Part shown: positions 1-13,231 of the stretch, piece by piece
Position numbering within the stretch: position 1 is the first letter of the stretch
Layout: each line of letters begins with the position of its first letter
Assembly (NCBI GenBank): GCA_037043235.1
Contig: JAWRVZ010000240.1
Coordinates: 186,001-250,000, forward strand
From: Rhodeus uyekii
Lineage: Eukaryota > Chordata > Actinopteri > Cypriniformes > Acheilognathidae
Length of the DNA stretch: 64,000 nucleotides
Direction: 5' to 3'
Notes under the pieces: generated by a model
What the model saw: the letters and a program-made list of their open reading frames with translations, nothing else
What the model was told of the DNA's origin: nothing
The model's database searches: none
Program-made: the position numbers and the translations under genes

Positions 1-648
1 CTCTACCATCTGAATGTCTCAACAGAAATCGAGACTCATCAGACCAGGCAACATTTTTCCAGTCTTCAACTGTCCAATTTTGGTGAGCTCGTGTACATCG
101 TAGCCTCTTTTTCCTATTTGTATTGGAGATGAGTGGTACCCGGTGGGGTCTTCTGCTGTTGTAGTCCATCCGCCTCAAGCTTGTGCTTGTTGTGGCTTCA
201 CAAATGCTTTGCTGCAAACCTCGGTTGTAACGAGTGGTTATTTCAGTCAAAGTTGCTCTTCTATCAGCTTGAATCAGTCGCCCATTCTCCTCTGACCTCT
301 AGCATCAACAAGGCATTTTCTCCCACAGGACTGCCGCATACTGGATGTTTTTCCCTTTTCACACCATTCTTTGTAAACCCTAGAAATGGTTGTGCGTGAA
401 AATCCCAGTAACTGAGCAGAGTGTGAAATACTCAGACCGGCCCGTCTGGCACCAACAACCATGCCACGCTCAAAATTGCTTAAATCACCTTTCTTTCCCA
501 TTCTGACATTCAGTTTGGAGTTCAGGAGATTGTCTTGACCAGGAACAACCCCTAAATGCATTGAAGCAGCTGCCATGTGATTGGTTGATTAGATAATTGG
601 ATTAAAGAGACATTGAACAGGTGTTCCTCATAATCCTTTAGGTGAGTG
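1..648 (-). pseudogene. Tc1/mariner transposase remnant with one terminus
   Basis: The minus strand encodes the N-terminal part of a Tc1-type transposase. The likely start is the ATG at about 501 (M-G-K-K-G-D-L), followed by a helix-turn-helix region (R-A-G-L-S-I-S, L-L-G-F-S-R-T-T-I-S-R-V) and G-R-K-C-L-V-D-A-R-G-Q-R-R-M. The frame breaks near 278-283, consistent with a one-base loss, then continues in another frame as R-L-I-Q-A-D-R-R-A-T-L through P-H-R-V-P-L and W-S-D-E-S-R-F to the window edge. The outer end at 648 (a GGTGAGTG end followed by TA) matches a Tc1 terminus at a TA target. The copy is dead because of the frameshift, and the window cuts off its catalytic half. Confidence 0.88.
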
Positions 649-748
649 TACAGTGTATGTATATTTTTATAGCATGCCGATCGCTTCATCAAACAAATCG
701 CCATATTGACTTTTGGTTATTTCGACTATTTTTTGCAACCCCCTAGGC

Positions 749-1496
749 CAGGGGTGGGCAAACTACGGCCCGTTGGGCTTTTTAATCCGGCCCGCCGAAC
801 TTGACGAACCTGTATTAAACCTCCTTCATTTTACATTTCCCTGTAATGCAACTCTGTCGCGGCTGCAAGCGGCAGTGGCGCTGAAGCTGTGGAGGAGAGT
901 AGGCGTGTGTCGCAAACCCCTCTACACCCCCCTTTATGGCGTTAATTCCGTGCTAAAAAGGAACGAGCGCAAAACTGATGTTTGCGCGCACGTAAATTAC
1001 ATCCGCGAGCGGAAAACAGAGCTACACGCGTAAATACGGGTACCCGCGAGCTCATTTTAATCACTCGCGCGCGCAGATTAGATGTCACATTCACCCGCTC
1101 TCGACTGCTGTTTTTACTCGCGCGAGCACTTTTATTTTTGTCAGTCGTGGGGTGGGGCTTGCTCTTGTAATAGTAACATCAAACGTCATTGCTTAGTTCC
1201 CTTTTTTCCAGAGGTCAGTTGTGATTGGACGCCTGTGATTGTGAATCTAGAGCTGAGGCAAATATACGATTGAGTCACACTGCATATTATGGTTTTTCTG
1301 TCAATTCAATTGTATTAATATTGTTTTGTTGTAATTTCACGTGTCCCAGTCAAGTGATTTAAGACCAAACTATACTTTATACTGGTTTTCTAGGATTTCT
1401 TATAAGTAAATGCACAGGTACGACCTTCACCCCGGCCCCTCTGTCAATTTTAAGAAACCAATGTGGCCCGCGAGACAAATAGTTTGCCCCCCCCTG
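749..1496. mobile_element. Non-autonomous hAT-type element 1
   Basis: The ends are inverted repeats: CAGGGGTGGGCAAACT on the left and, on the opposite strand at the right end, CAGGGGGGGGCAAACT (15 of 16 match). The flanks are near-identical 8-base duplications, CCCTAGGC (741-748) and CCCTAGTC (1497-1504). Terminal CAGGG with an 8-base duplication is the hAT signature. The interior is GC-rich on the left and has no convincing transposase, so this is a non-autonomous copy. Confidence 0.8.
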
Positions 1497-1504
1497 CCCT
1501 AGTC

Positions 1505-3356
1505 CAGGGGTCGGCAACCCGCGGCTCCGGAGCATGCGGCTCTTTCACCCCTGTGCTGCGGCTCTTTCATCCCCTATACGTAAGTTGTGGCAGCGGTCCC
1601 GCTGTGAAAAAGGCCATGTGAGAGGAATAAGAGCGCTGTTTCAGGGGACTTTTATTCTGAAACTACGACGCGCATTAGTTCAGAAAGTTAAGCGGTTCAG
1701 TTCAGAGTGAATCATGTCACCCACCGCGGCAGATATCGGTTCACTATTACACATGAGCGCTGGAGAAAAGCCAATAACTTGGTTAACAGCCTCGGAACGA
1801 GTGCCTGTTGTGTGTTTTGTGCGTCTTAGGAGAGTGAGTTCACAATTAACACTATGTTTGCTTATGTACATACTCATCTTTGTTATGACGCAGTTATTGA
1901 AGTGTTATAGCTCGATGCTAATTTAGCTGTGCTTCATTTTCTGTGTTTACATTTTTATCTGCTATGTTCAGATAAAGTAATAATAATTAATGACGGTAAT
2001 TGTGTTCATGTATGAGGGGAGAAGCCAATAGTTTGTATATATGTGTAATTCTGTTACTAGAATCTTGTTTTATCTGTCACAGGAAAACCACACACACACA
2101 CACCACACTCCTTTCCACTCTCTTCAATCTAAGCCAGGGGTCGCCAACATGGTGCCCGCGGGCACCAGGTCGCCCCCAAGGACCACATGAGTCGCCCGCG
2201 GGCCTGTTCTAAAAATAGCTCTAGTGTTCCGTGAGAGATCGTCAGGTGTGCCGCGGAAAATTATTCAATTTCACCTAATTTTTCTTTAAAAAAAAACATT
2301 TTGAGCGACTGCAAGCGTCAATGGTGCGCGTCTGTTGTGATGTTATGTCTGACACCGACGCTCCGAAGCTTGCTTCAAACTCGAACGGTCCTTGCAATGA
2401 ACCACTGCTTCGGAGCTTGTATCATTACGTCACTAGTCACGTGAAAATGACGTTTGAAGCAAACACACTGCTTCACTCCGGCAGTGAACACCTGACTGCT
2501 CTGACAGCCTGATCAGTGTTGACGGGTTAAAAATAAATACCGTGTACCGTGAAAAACCGTCAAAAAAATATGTACCGTGGCTCAAAAAAGGTTGAAAAAC
2601 ACTGGAATACAGAACCGACATGGTGCAACGTAGTTCATGATTTGTTAAAAATTGTTAGTGGCTGGTAAAAATCTTGTAGAAGTGATCATTTGAAAATGTA
2701 AATACTTGCAGAGATTTATAGAAATAAAGTGTTGCATATTGATAGGTTTCCTACCTTGTATAATTATTGTGAGAAATCATTAACATGATCAGTGTCTTCA
2801 CATAGATGAATATCATTAATTATTAATAATGACATATAATTAAAGGTAAATTCAGCAAATTTGATATTTCGGAAGTGTATCAAACTGGTAGCCCTTTGCA
2901 TTAATTTGTATCCAAGAAGTAGCCCTCAGTTTCAAAAAGGTTGGCGACCCCTGATCTAAGCTCATCCATTTGAGCAAGGACATTACTGAGATCTTTGATC
3001 ACATGTGCTTCTTGTGCTCCCACATCTCAATCTCCTTCAGCATTACCGGACATTATTGAAGCTCATATTAATGGTTGGCTCCTCTCTTTGACCTGTTTAA
3101 TCGAATAAATCACTTTGAGACAATTTCTTCCTTCTCTGTCGTGTTCTGACCGACACACCTGGCCCCAAATCAGCCTTCGCTACACCCGCTATCGCTCCGC
3201 CCATGGAAGGAGTGGGCAGAGCACCCTCCTCCCTCAACAGAATGATCGCTCCGTATCGCTTCATATATAAACCTTAGATTGCGGCTCCGGACATATTTGA
3301 AAAAAAATTTTTTTGTTAAATATGGCTCTTTCAACATTAAAGGTTGCCGACCCCTG
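1505..3356. mobile_element. Non-autonomous hAT-type element 2, split by element 3
   Basis: The ends CAGGGGTCGGCAACC and its reverse complement match over 15 bases. It begins exactly where the right target duplication of element 1 ends, and it is followed by CCCTAGGT, nearly the same octamer. Bases 2127-2961 hold element 3 and one extra octamer; without it the element is about 1.0 kb. No transposase was seen. A short CA repeat lies at 2091-2104. Confidence 0.8.
2135..2953. mobile_element. Non-autonomous hAT-type element 3, nested in element 2
   Basis: The termini are CAGGGGTCGCCAAC on the left and its reverse complement on the right, flanked by a perfect 8-base duplication ATCTAAGC (2127-2134 and 2954-2961). 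It lies wholly inside element 2 and is therefore younger. Its interior (about 2220-2605) reads like part of yet another hAT-type repeat, with GTTGAAAAACACTG near 2592, but I could not bound that piece. Confidence 0.85.
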
Positions 3357-5984
3357 CCCTAGGTCATCAACATATCCGGGCTCCACTGTATTGTACCGTA
3401 ACAAAGGCGCAAATGAGGATGATCATACAATGAAAAATAACAAGTTAACCAAAAAATAATAATCCTACACATATAAACATTTTTAAACGACTTCTATTGC
3501 GTCTCTCTTCATATCAGACTTTAGTCATAACCGTGTTTCACAGTTGAAAGTCAATAATCTGCATTTCACCTTTTATTTCTGATTCTCGTCCTTATAAAAC
3601 CACGCTCTGCTAAACTTTCCATTTATGATCTAGATTCAATCTCTGCCGTATGCACCTCACAGATCAATTCATTCATTCCGCCACTTGAGACGAGATGCTG
3701 TCATGTGTGAACAATGCAGCGAGAGCAATATGCCAACACGCGCTCCGGCACACCAACAAACCCGCAAATCAAGGACTTTCAGATGCACTGGACCCTCGGC
3801 TTTCTATCTCTGAAGCGAACAAGAGATGAGAGTCACTCACAGCAGCAAAAAGTAACGGTTATGTAGTGGTAAAAAAAACTCCTGGTTTACCAGATTTACA
3901 GACACTTGAGACTAGACTCTTTTTCATTTGAGACCGCGATAAACCACCAAGAAGACTAGCAAATGCTAGGAGAAAGAATCAAATCAATTCCAGCGGTATG
4001 ATTTACAAGGACAAACACCACTTTCAATTATATCATAGAGCTTGAACATGATCCTCATAAATCTCCTTTTACGAGAGGAAAATGTGCATAAAAGATCTCA
4101 GATAAAGGTGAGTGACAGTTAAATTATCTGTTAAACACCACATAAAAGTTTATCTAATAATTAATAAAATCATAGGTTCATAAAAAATCATAAAAAATTG
4201 ATAGGATTTCAGGCCTCAGATACAAATCTGTGACAAACTGTCCGCGACACACCAAGCCGAAGAACCAGCAGTTGTGTTACGTCGGCTGCGTCTCGACCAA
4301 AAAGCTGCACTTGAACACACCGAAAGGACTAAAGGAGACATTTTTTTTGCTCAATTTTCTTCATTCTGAAAGGAAAACCAAAACTAGGACTCCAGAGATT
4401 CAAACCGTAAACAAAGCAGCGCTTACTTTTCATTTAAAATATCAATCAGGGTGATCCCTTTCTGCATCCTCATGTTATTATAAAAAAGATTTGTGAATTG
4501 GAACGATCAGGTAAGATTATGTAAAATTATAACAGCCTTCTGTCTGTACCATCTTGAATTCTTTGCTCGCGTTCATCCCTTTCACTTTTATTCTTGTGTA
4601 CCGACTCTTTCACCAAACCGAACAGCCACAAAACTGGCCCTCCTTTAAGAACCACTGTTTTTCCAATGAGCACATTTTGCCATTTATAAAAACTAAACTG
4701 CAAAAAAGGCTAGTTTAGAAATGATCATGAGACATCACAAACTTATTAACATAAAGCTACCTACATTCACAAAACACATAAAGTATTCATCAACTTGACC
4801 TGAAAATGAACTACACCAGCTTAGCCAATTACAACAGAGCTCATTAGCATACAGATCGTACAGTCTCAAAACCAGCCTGTTTCATTTTTAAATCGTATTT
4901 CTGAAAGTCTGCGTCACCCCAGTGCTTTTTAACATCACTGATAAACTATTACATAGGTTTTATATATGTATTAGGTTCATAAATCACTTTTTATTTCACT
5001 TTTAGTTATGCATGGTCTTCAAGTTAAACTAAAGGCGAGAATTGCTGCCTTACTGTTATTTTATTTAACGTACGGTAACAAATGTCTTTATGGTTTAACA
5101 AGTAATAATAACAATAATAACCCTGCTTCGACATTTTATACAAATACTTCCTTATTATTTCAGTAGAATTATAAGCATGTAACTAAAGTTCAATAGGTGC
5201 CGCATAACCAAAATGATCCAGGAAAACTCACAATGCAACAACACATTTTTCAAAGTCAATTCTTTTCCTCTTTTCTGTCACCTCTGACACCTAAAGGCTC
5301 GCAAATAAAGTAAATCACTAAAGAAAAGCAACGAAGCACAAATCCCACACAAAAACAAAGTCAAGCAGAACACATGGTTTGAAGTTTAGCTGTGCTGAAA
5401 TGCGATCAGGGGTGTGTGACGAGCTTATGATGCCCTCAGTAATGGGGAAACAAGCAGAAAATGTATTCATGAGGGTTAAGCCTCTTTGCTAAAACACAAC
5501 CCCTGCTGCTTCACGCTGTAAAGAGCTCCATCAGAGGAGCGTCTGCGGCAGCGCCGTGCCGCTGTATCTGCGGTGGGCGGCATCGCTCTCCTGTCTTTAG
5601 CTGTGCTTCACTAGTAATGCGTGACTGCCACATGACCGCAAACAGGAACTTCCACCAGCAGCAGCAGCAGCGTCCCAGAAGACTCCAGACACACTCCTGC
5701 TGCACTCCGGATGACCTCGGATCTCACATCGTCCCAAACATTCCCTCTGAGCATCTCGGAGTGAGACTTCTGCCCGTTCCATTTCAATTATGCCCATCTG
5801 TTGAGTTTTGTTTTCCTTTATTTTTGCGGTCTCTCCGGAGGAAGTTACACTTGCCGTTTCAGCAGAGTAAACTGAAGGGACAGTGCACTAAAAAAACATT
5901 TTGACACTATTTACTCATTTACACATAATCAAAAACCTGTTTGGCTTTCTTGCATTGAAGAAACATGTTTGACTGTGTCGAATG

Positions 5985-6030
5985 CAATGCAAGTCGCTTT
6001 GGATAAAAGCGTCTGCCAAATGCATAAAAG
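5985..6030 (+). repeat. SINE/LINE 3' tail motif
   Basis: Contains AAGTCGCTTTGGATAAAAGC followed by GTCTGCCAAATGCATAAA, a very common 3' tail of teleost SINEs and their partner LINEs. The same motif occurs inverted at 36620-36690. No 5' part or target duplication could be defined. Confidence 0.65.
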
Positions 6031-6688
6031 TAAATGGCATTGAATGGGCACTGAGACTTGCAAGCATTAAAACAGACACAAACACAACATAAATATTAAA
6101 GTCATGTGATTATTTGTGTTCCAATTCAAGTTTGCATCACTGATTCTGTTATCGGTGCTGTAGAAGGTGAAAGGTGACTTGTTTGGACTGATTTTGATTT
6201 AAGGTCAACTTACTTATCGAGGATATCAGCCTACTGTAGGAAAAGATAATTCACTCACACAAATCTTGTAAAACTTGGAATATAGTGCACAAGTTATTTT
6301 ACAAGCAATCACACAATCCAGTTACTCATACAGTACCAATTGCTGATTGGCTGGAGTTTGTGATAATCTATGTAATTAAAGTTTCAATGCCAATAAATAT
6401 ACTTTATAATCACCTGGCTTTTCTTGCTCTTTGGAAAACAAATGATAATGATAATGATTTTGTCAGGCATCATTTTAAAAGACACCGCAACATCTCCAAA
6501 GGCTCCAGCTCTGAAAACCACAAGCAAATGCTTTCAAACTTTGTAAATCCATTCAGCGTTAATAATTGATTTAGATTTGTTACATCAATTTAATGGATTC
6601 TCACTGAATGAAAGTATCAGTGTCTTTTCTTTTACATTCTACTAAGCCCAAACATTTGATTGTTAGTGTTACTTTTTTTAATTGATTA

Positions 6689-6706
6689 AACGTTACGCGT
6701 AACGTT
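6689..6706. repeat. 18-base perfect palindrome
   Basis: AACGTTACGCGTAACGTT is its own reverse complement and contains a CpG-rich ACGCGT centre. No flanking element could be defined. Confidence 0.7.
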
Positions 6707-9700
6707 CATTACGCCACTAGGTCATGACAAGCGCCTTAAAAAAAAAATGTATATGCCATTGAACCTTTCAAGAAAAAAATGCTGATTCATCCAGTAGAGA
6801 AACAAGAGAAGAATTTACGAGTGAATCACTGAATCATGCAAATGGTTTATTTTAACATTATTATTACCATTTAATGCATCTTGATTTAAGAATCGTTAGA
6901 CCTTTGCACTGGAAAACAAGACAAACATACAGAAGAACAACAGCACTTCTTTACAGCGTGATCAGAAGGTACAGTAAAAGTTATGTCTATATTCAAGTAG
7001 TTGGGAGATGAGAGATTCAGCCATTTTGTAAACATTTTTAATAAGTAATATGCATGAAATGTTGCTAATCTCCCTAGACATTTACATTTAGAGAAAATAA
7101 TGACGTATTGTGTTCCCTTCAATTCATTCCTTAAAACTTCTTTATAAAGACTTAGATTTACTATCAAATAACCTGCAGAAACCCTGTAGAGGCAGAAATA
7201 ATCACTATAAGCGGAGTTACATAAAAAGTCTTTAAAAAAAAAAAAAACAACAGCATGCAGGGTTGGAATGAGTCAGTGAATGTGTATTTTTAGGTGTACT
7301 GTTCCTTTAAGTGCTGGTTTTCACACTTCTATACATGTGAGGTGACTCAAATTTACATAAACACCTCTAAACCTTGATTTACATTTATATTCATCTCCAT
7401 GCTGTGCATCCTCTAGACATTTTATCAAATTTAATTCCATATTTAATCAACAGAGCCACCAATCTATCGCACTGGACTAGTGCGTGTAAGCCAAGGGTGA
7501 AATTAGTGTGATTTCGAAGATGTGCAGATTCGCTACTGTAATTCTTCCCACCGTTTCCTTGAAGCAAAGAAACCGGCAGCAAATTGGATGTTTACCATTC
7601 AAAAAAGATGTACATGTTGCTAATAATTTGTGATTTGGATGCTGAATAATACATTTCAGCGCTGGTAATAACAAACACTTTCAGAGGAGAGGATATGGGT
7701 GGGAGAAACCTGCATTATGGATTAGCTTCATATGAATGCACTCTACTAAATATTTCAGAGCCACGTTCTCATCTGCAAAAAAACAATTCTGTAGAAAGCT
7801 CCATGGCATAAGGATATGTGGGAAATCAGGAACACAAATATGCAAATTATGTACACTTGAAGGAATGCAAATATATTCATTTGTGTGCATCCATTCAAGC
7901 TCAGTTTATATTTATATATCGTTTGACATCTCTTTTGTTTATTGGATATAGAAACAAAATGCATTCGAATAATAGAAATTTTTTTACAGAAAACTTTTCT
8001 CCCTCAAAACAAAATGTCCTACAGTCGCAAATAGAGCAAAAAAGGGGGGGGGGGGACTTATAATTAATCAAACTCACAGTTAAGTTAGTGTCTCATTCCC
8101 TCTGATGGAGTCTTGGGAAACGGCTTTGCACAAACAAGAATAACCGTCACGCTCCACAATCTCCTTCTGGACTGGACGCCCCACAGGAGCCCTTATCAAA
8201 CCAGTCTGAACCACTAATTTGACAAATATCTCAACATAAACCAACTCAGCGTCTTTACAGCATCTACCAAAGGAAAAGAGGACTCATTAAGAACCATAAG
8301 GAGCAGAGATTAAAATATTAATAAAACATATGCATGATTATTTTTAAAGCATGCAACAATGCTTGACAACCAAAAGGGGACAGATTTACTCTAGGGGGGA
8401 CGTATACAACCAAAACCTTATGTCACGGTCACGCCAAAAGCATTTCATTTTCTAGCTGCTAAAAGATAAGCCATGTTGGTCACCTGTTATTATATTCAGA
8501 AATGATGTGAAACATTATAAACACTATATAGCCTACGCTATTCCACAACAGATGCTTTAAAATGTAATATTATTCAAAGCAGAACCAAAAAAGCATAAAC
8601 AACTATAGTGGCATTTATTCAATTTACAATTTTTTGGGTTGGTTCAACTTGAAAAACTTGAGTTCATTGAAATTTGAGTTGCTACAAATAAAGCGAGAGA
8701 ACAACATTTTTTTTAGTGTATTAACTCAAATCTTTAGTTTAAATGAACTCAATTTAAGTTAAACCAACAAATTTTATTTAGCCCAAATCCAAATGTTATG
8801 TGCTTGATAATTATGTACGTTACAGATGATTAAACAAATGACTTTTATTCCAGAAAATGTGGTGCTTCATTTTACAAATAAGATAAACAATTAGCAGTTG
8901 CTTGAAGCAAACTTGCTCTGAATGCAATGATTTTGTATGCATTATTTTATTAATTATCCTGCAGTACGTGGGCAGAAATGAATCATATAAAACACTGAGA
9001 TCACTCACAGTCACATTAACCATCATCTTGCCGACACTCCACCGTAGACAGATCACATGACCTCCACTGATTCACTCCTATTAGCGCTCACTGAATTGTA
9101 AACATTTTACAACTTTGCCACAACACTGAAAAGATTGACTTTGGGTCACTGATAACCATGCAAATGTATTTTGTGCAGTACAAAAACAATAGCAGGAACC
9201 TTACTGGACGTATGCAGTCTGTATACAGCCGTCCCACTCAGGCCAGGCCTAATATATTCTCTGTCTCTTTTAGTCTTTAGGAGTGGGTAGGAAAATGATG
9301 CAGGGCAGCAGCAGGAAAGGAAGTGGGGAAAAAAAAACATAATTTAGCTTCCTGGCCGGCAGTCTACCGTCAGCAGCACCTGCACTGCTGGCTGCCCGGT
9401 GAAGCAGTATTATTACAATGTCAGCTTTAATCAACATTGTAGTCAGCATTGAGATTGTGCAGCGCTGCAGTTGTGTAGGAGTGTGGCGTCCTGATCAGCC
9501 GCTGACCACTGAAACACACAGATACATACAGTAACTCAGGCTTTGGGACCTGCTGTTCAAGCAATATTAGGGCAACAGTGAAAAGCAGCCATCTTGAATT
9601 AAAGTTACGATGTTGTAACTAGTCTTAGAGCGAACAGAGATGTACACTACTGGAATCTGTTAGGAAAAAAGTATCTTATGCTCATTTATTTGATTAAAAA

Positions 9701-9729
9701 AGCAGGAAAAACAATAATATTGTGAAATA

Positions 9730-10765
9730 CAGTAGAAACGCTCAACGTATGAAAAGTTCAATGTACGCTAAGAGATTAAGGGTTTTTTTTTTTTCGCCTG
9801 AGTAACGACAAAATGATCAAGATGCGAAAAACGAAATCTCAGCAGAGGCAACGATTTCCGAGTTTTGTTTTGAAATTCGCGCGCCACTGACCCATAAACT
9901 CGCACCCATCGTCCCGCTCTCCCATTGGCTGTCTCCCGGCTCAGACGCTAGCTTTCACTGCAGCATCCTGCTCTCCTATTGGTCAGCATCGCTCCCACCA
10001 GCCCACCAGCCCCGACTTTGTCGCTATGTTTAGCAAGTTTTCAGACCACTCCAGCGACAATTTTTCCCAAAAGCGACTAGCGACAAATCTAGCGACTTAT
10101 TAATCTAGCGACTGGAGTTATTGGCGACTTTTGGAGACTTTCTGAATGCACATATTGCTCTCCTACTCTTCCCTGTCAGCAGCGAGAGCTGCTGTGAATC
10201 CCCTCCCCCGCTGACAGGAAGATCTCTCCGCACCGCAGTTGATAGTAAGATCTGGGGTCTCATTTATAAAGCGTGCGTACGCACAAAACGGGACTGGAAA
10301 CGTACGTACGCCAGTTTCCACGCAAAGGTTGTGATCTATAAAAAACAACTTGACGGGAGAATGTGTGCACATTTAAGCAAACTTTGACCCGTGACATCTG
10401 CGATTTATAAAGGGAATGTTCCTGACAGGTGTGCATACACACGGTTTTATAAATCTGAATATTTTTTGCCGTAAAGCATTTTTGGCTTTTGGGCGCACGT
10501 AAACTTTTAGTAGTGATCCTACGCACAGTTTTATAAATGAGACCCCTGAAGTGAAAGGGAAGAAGAGGATGCTCTCCATGGAGACGAAAAGGGAGATAAT
10601 TGAGAAGAAGCTGGGATGCGCTTCATCCCATGCTAAATGTGGTGTTTTCGTAGGGCTTGGAACGGATTAGGCAATTTACATGTAAAAGCCTGACCAACTT
10701 ACAAAAAGATCAACTTACGAAGCCAACCTAGGAATGGATTATTTTCGTAAATCGGGGTTCTATTG
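9730..10765. mobile_element. Tigger/pogo-type non-autonomous element with nested insertion
   Basis: The left end CAGTAGAAACGCTCAACGTA follows TA (9728-9729). The right end, read inward on the other strand as CAATAGAACCCCGATTTACG, is followed by TA (10766-10767). Internal blocks such as CTTGGAACGGATTAG and CAATTTACATGTAAAA resemble those in the element at 12759. No transposase was seen. The copy carries a foldback element at 10254-10546 and, at about 10060-10140, repeats of AGCGAC-type motifs of unknown origin. Confidence 0.7.
10254..10546. mobile_element. Foldback MITE inside the Tigger copy
   Basis: Starts GGGGTCTCATTTATAAA and ends with the exact reverse complement of those 17 bases (10530-10546). 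The repeat extends imperfectly inward through a GTGCGTA-like block on each side. No clear target duplication, so the superfamily is not assigned. Confidence 0.72.
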
Positions 10766-12758
10766 TATTAAAATGTTCACATGATCCTTCACAAATCATT
10801 CTGAAGAAACATTTCTGATAAATATCAATGTTGAAATCATTTGTGCCGGTCTCTCATTTTGATCAGCTCATAATGCTTCTAAAAAAACAGCTTAAGACGG
10901 TTTAAGATCTTAATCATAATTATAATTTGTTTACTGCCCTGAAGAAGCTGCAGATGATTTCAGATGTATTCCAGATGATAAAATAAATACTAAAATGATG
11001 CAAATTATCAAAAGTAGTTCACGGTTCACATATTCTTGGTTCTTAAAGCATTTTTTTCTTTGAGCATCAAAGACTGAACTGTGCAGGAGTCCAGATTTAT
11101 CTGTAGCAGTGATGAAATAATCCTATACGTCTTTAAAGCTATTTGGTTTCCCAGCATGATCAGCACATTTAAGGTTTTATGATGTTGAGATAGTGTTTCA
11201 TCATTTTGACAACTAAGAAACTCGTATACAACAGTCACAGATGCTTGAGAATATGTTAAGCATCTTCTTAAGGGCAGTAATAAAATGTATTATCATCTTA
11301 TTTTTTTAAACGCTAAATATCTTACAGATTTGGCAAAGATTTTATCAAATTATAAGCACATATACATATATATACACATACACACACAGTCCAACATCAT
11401 TTTTCATTCAATTGCTACTTGAAAAGTATGAAGAGTGCCAGACCAGAAACCCTGAAATTTGATCAAATAAACATAACGCTTTAATAACTTCATCCAATTG
11501 CACATTTCTTTTAAAGGTAGGGTATGCAATTTTTTATAAAAATAATTTTTTTTTATATTGGTTGGAACTCTCCTCCTGATCCTGATAGCAAATCAATAAA
11601 AGGTCTAAATAAAATAAAAAATACATAAATAAAATCTTCTGTGGTCGTCTCAGTACCAAATATTGTTTATCTCCATGTCGTAACCATAATTACAAAATGG
11701 CAACCCTTGATGTTCTACTCGGAGCGGTTCACATTCGCAGACTCTGATTTATGCCTTTCTATGTCAACACTATCAAGGGTGAAATTAATCTCCAGCAGTC
11801 AGGCGTACAAGTAAGAGCTCTGCAAGTTATTTATGTTCATTATTATTGTAATGCTATGTGCTTTGAGACATGATGTAATTTAATATCGTCTCTCGTGTGT
11901 TTCGAAGGGGGAGTGGCTTTGGAGAGAGGGTGGCACACAATCAAGATCCGTTCGCCACTTAATACACTAGTTTAAGATTGAAAATCATGTTAAAACATCT
12001 TGCGATCAAAGTACTGTCAAGGTTGCTGAAGGATCCAGTGATGTTTGAGATATTAATATGACCACACACACACACGTCTGCTCAACCCTCATCTGCAGGA
12101 AGATCTATTGAAATGATGCCAGCCTTCCAGCTGCCCTGCCACAGGCGTTTAACACACGAGTGGTAACAAGAGACGACAGGACGGAGGTGTCTCACTGCAT
12201 TCCTGTCTACCCACCCTTAACAGACCTTAACCGCCATCACCGGCACTCATCTAACTGCATCCAACATCTCATTCACATATGATTTTAATATAAGCTGACT
12301 GCATAATTGTCTAGTCAAAGAATGCCACAGAAAATATGCATCATCTAATCTTGGAGGTGAACTCGTTTGAATTTATGGAGATGAATTTTATAAAAGGCCA
12401 GCTATTCAGCACACAAACTGCTTATTCTATTTACACTTTCAAAACGTGCCTTTTAAACAAGGGCTGAGCGATATATATTGAATAACCATGAATCACAAAT
12501 GCTTTTGCTGGCCATATAAAATGTAATAACATTGTGATGGTTTTAATGTATTTTTTTCCCTAATGCAATTATCTGGCCATTAAGATCACGTCACAGACTA
12601 GTTTAACAACGATTCCTCGCTTTTCTTTAACTGAACTTATTGTAATTTACCGATTGCATTTTATTGCGCTTGAAATTAGGTTAAAATTAAATAAACATTT
12701 AAAGAGGAGACCATACAAATTTATTTTATGTTTACATGCATGTCATTTATATAAAGTA
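10766..12758. other. Non-coding stretch, no gene recognised
   Basis: AT-rich. A small CA/TA microsatellite lies at about 11359-11387 and a CA run at 12063-12075. No coding exon or RNA gene is supportable. Confidence 0.45.
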
Positions 12759-13229
12759 CAGTAGTACCTCAAGATACAAAAGGCTCAACTTACGAAAAAT
12801 CCAAGTTACGAAAGCAAAGACGAATAATGTTACTGCTCTACATACGTAAAGTTTTCAAGATACGAAAGGTTTCTGAAAGTCCGAGATTCGCCCCATAACA
12901 ATTTTGAAACTCTTGCCGCACGCCGCCATCTTAGTTATAGTAGACTAATAGAGTAGATAGTAGATATGTACGTCCGTTATCTGCCGTTTGTCCTCCTCCT
13001 CTGCCGCCACTTTCGGAGATAGCCTCACTCGAAAGGTAAGCTTCGACATTTTACGTTATTTCATTGTTTATAGGTCAATTTAGCTTTATTATGAAATTTA
13101 ATGGGGTGTTCTTGGAGGGCTTGGAACGGATTAGCCATTTTACATGTAAAATGTGTTCCAAGATACGGAAAACTCATTATACGAAGGCCGCCTCGGAACG
13201 GAGTAATTTCGTATCTCGAGGTACCACTG
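12759..13229. mobile_element. Tigger-type non-autonomous element
   Basis: Inverted ends CAGTAGTACCTCAAGATAC and, from the other side, CAGTGGTACCTCGAGATAC (17 of 19 match), each flanked by TA (12757-12758 and 13230-13231). That is the expected Tc/mariner target. The 471-base body has no transposase. Confidence 0.85.
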
Positions 13230-13231
13230 TA

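Larger units (their letters stand above)
3365..9729. other. Non-coding stretch, no gene recognised
   Basis: AT-rich DNA without a supportable coding exon on either strand; the short open frames lack family resemblance and splice context. It holds a SINE/LINE tail motif (5985-6030), an 18-base palindrome (6689-6706) and a homopolymer G run near 8044-8055. If the divergent neighbour is daam2, this would be its 5' intron. Confidence 0.5.

Noticed and set aside
9146..9340. Minus-strand frame starting M-F-F-F-P-H-F-L-S, considered as a signal-peptide protein
   Set aside because: Short, no further domain, no splice context; hydrophobic start comes from a poly-A/T tract.
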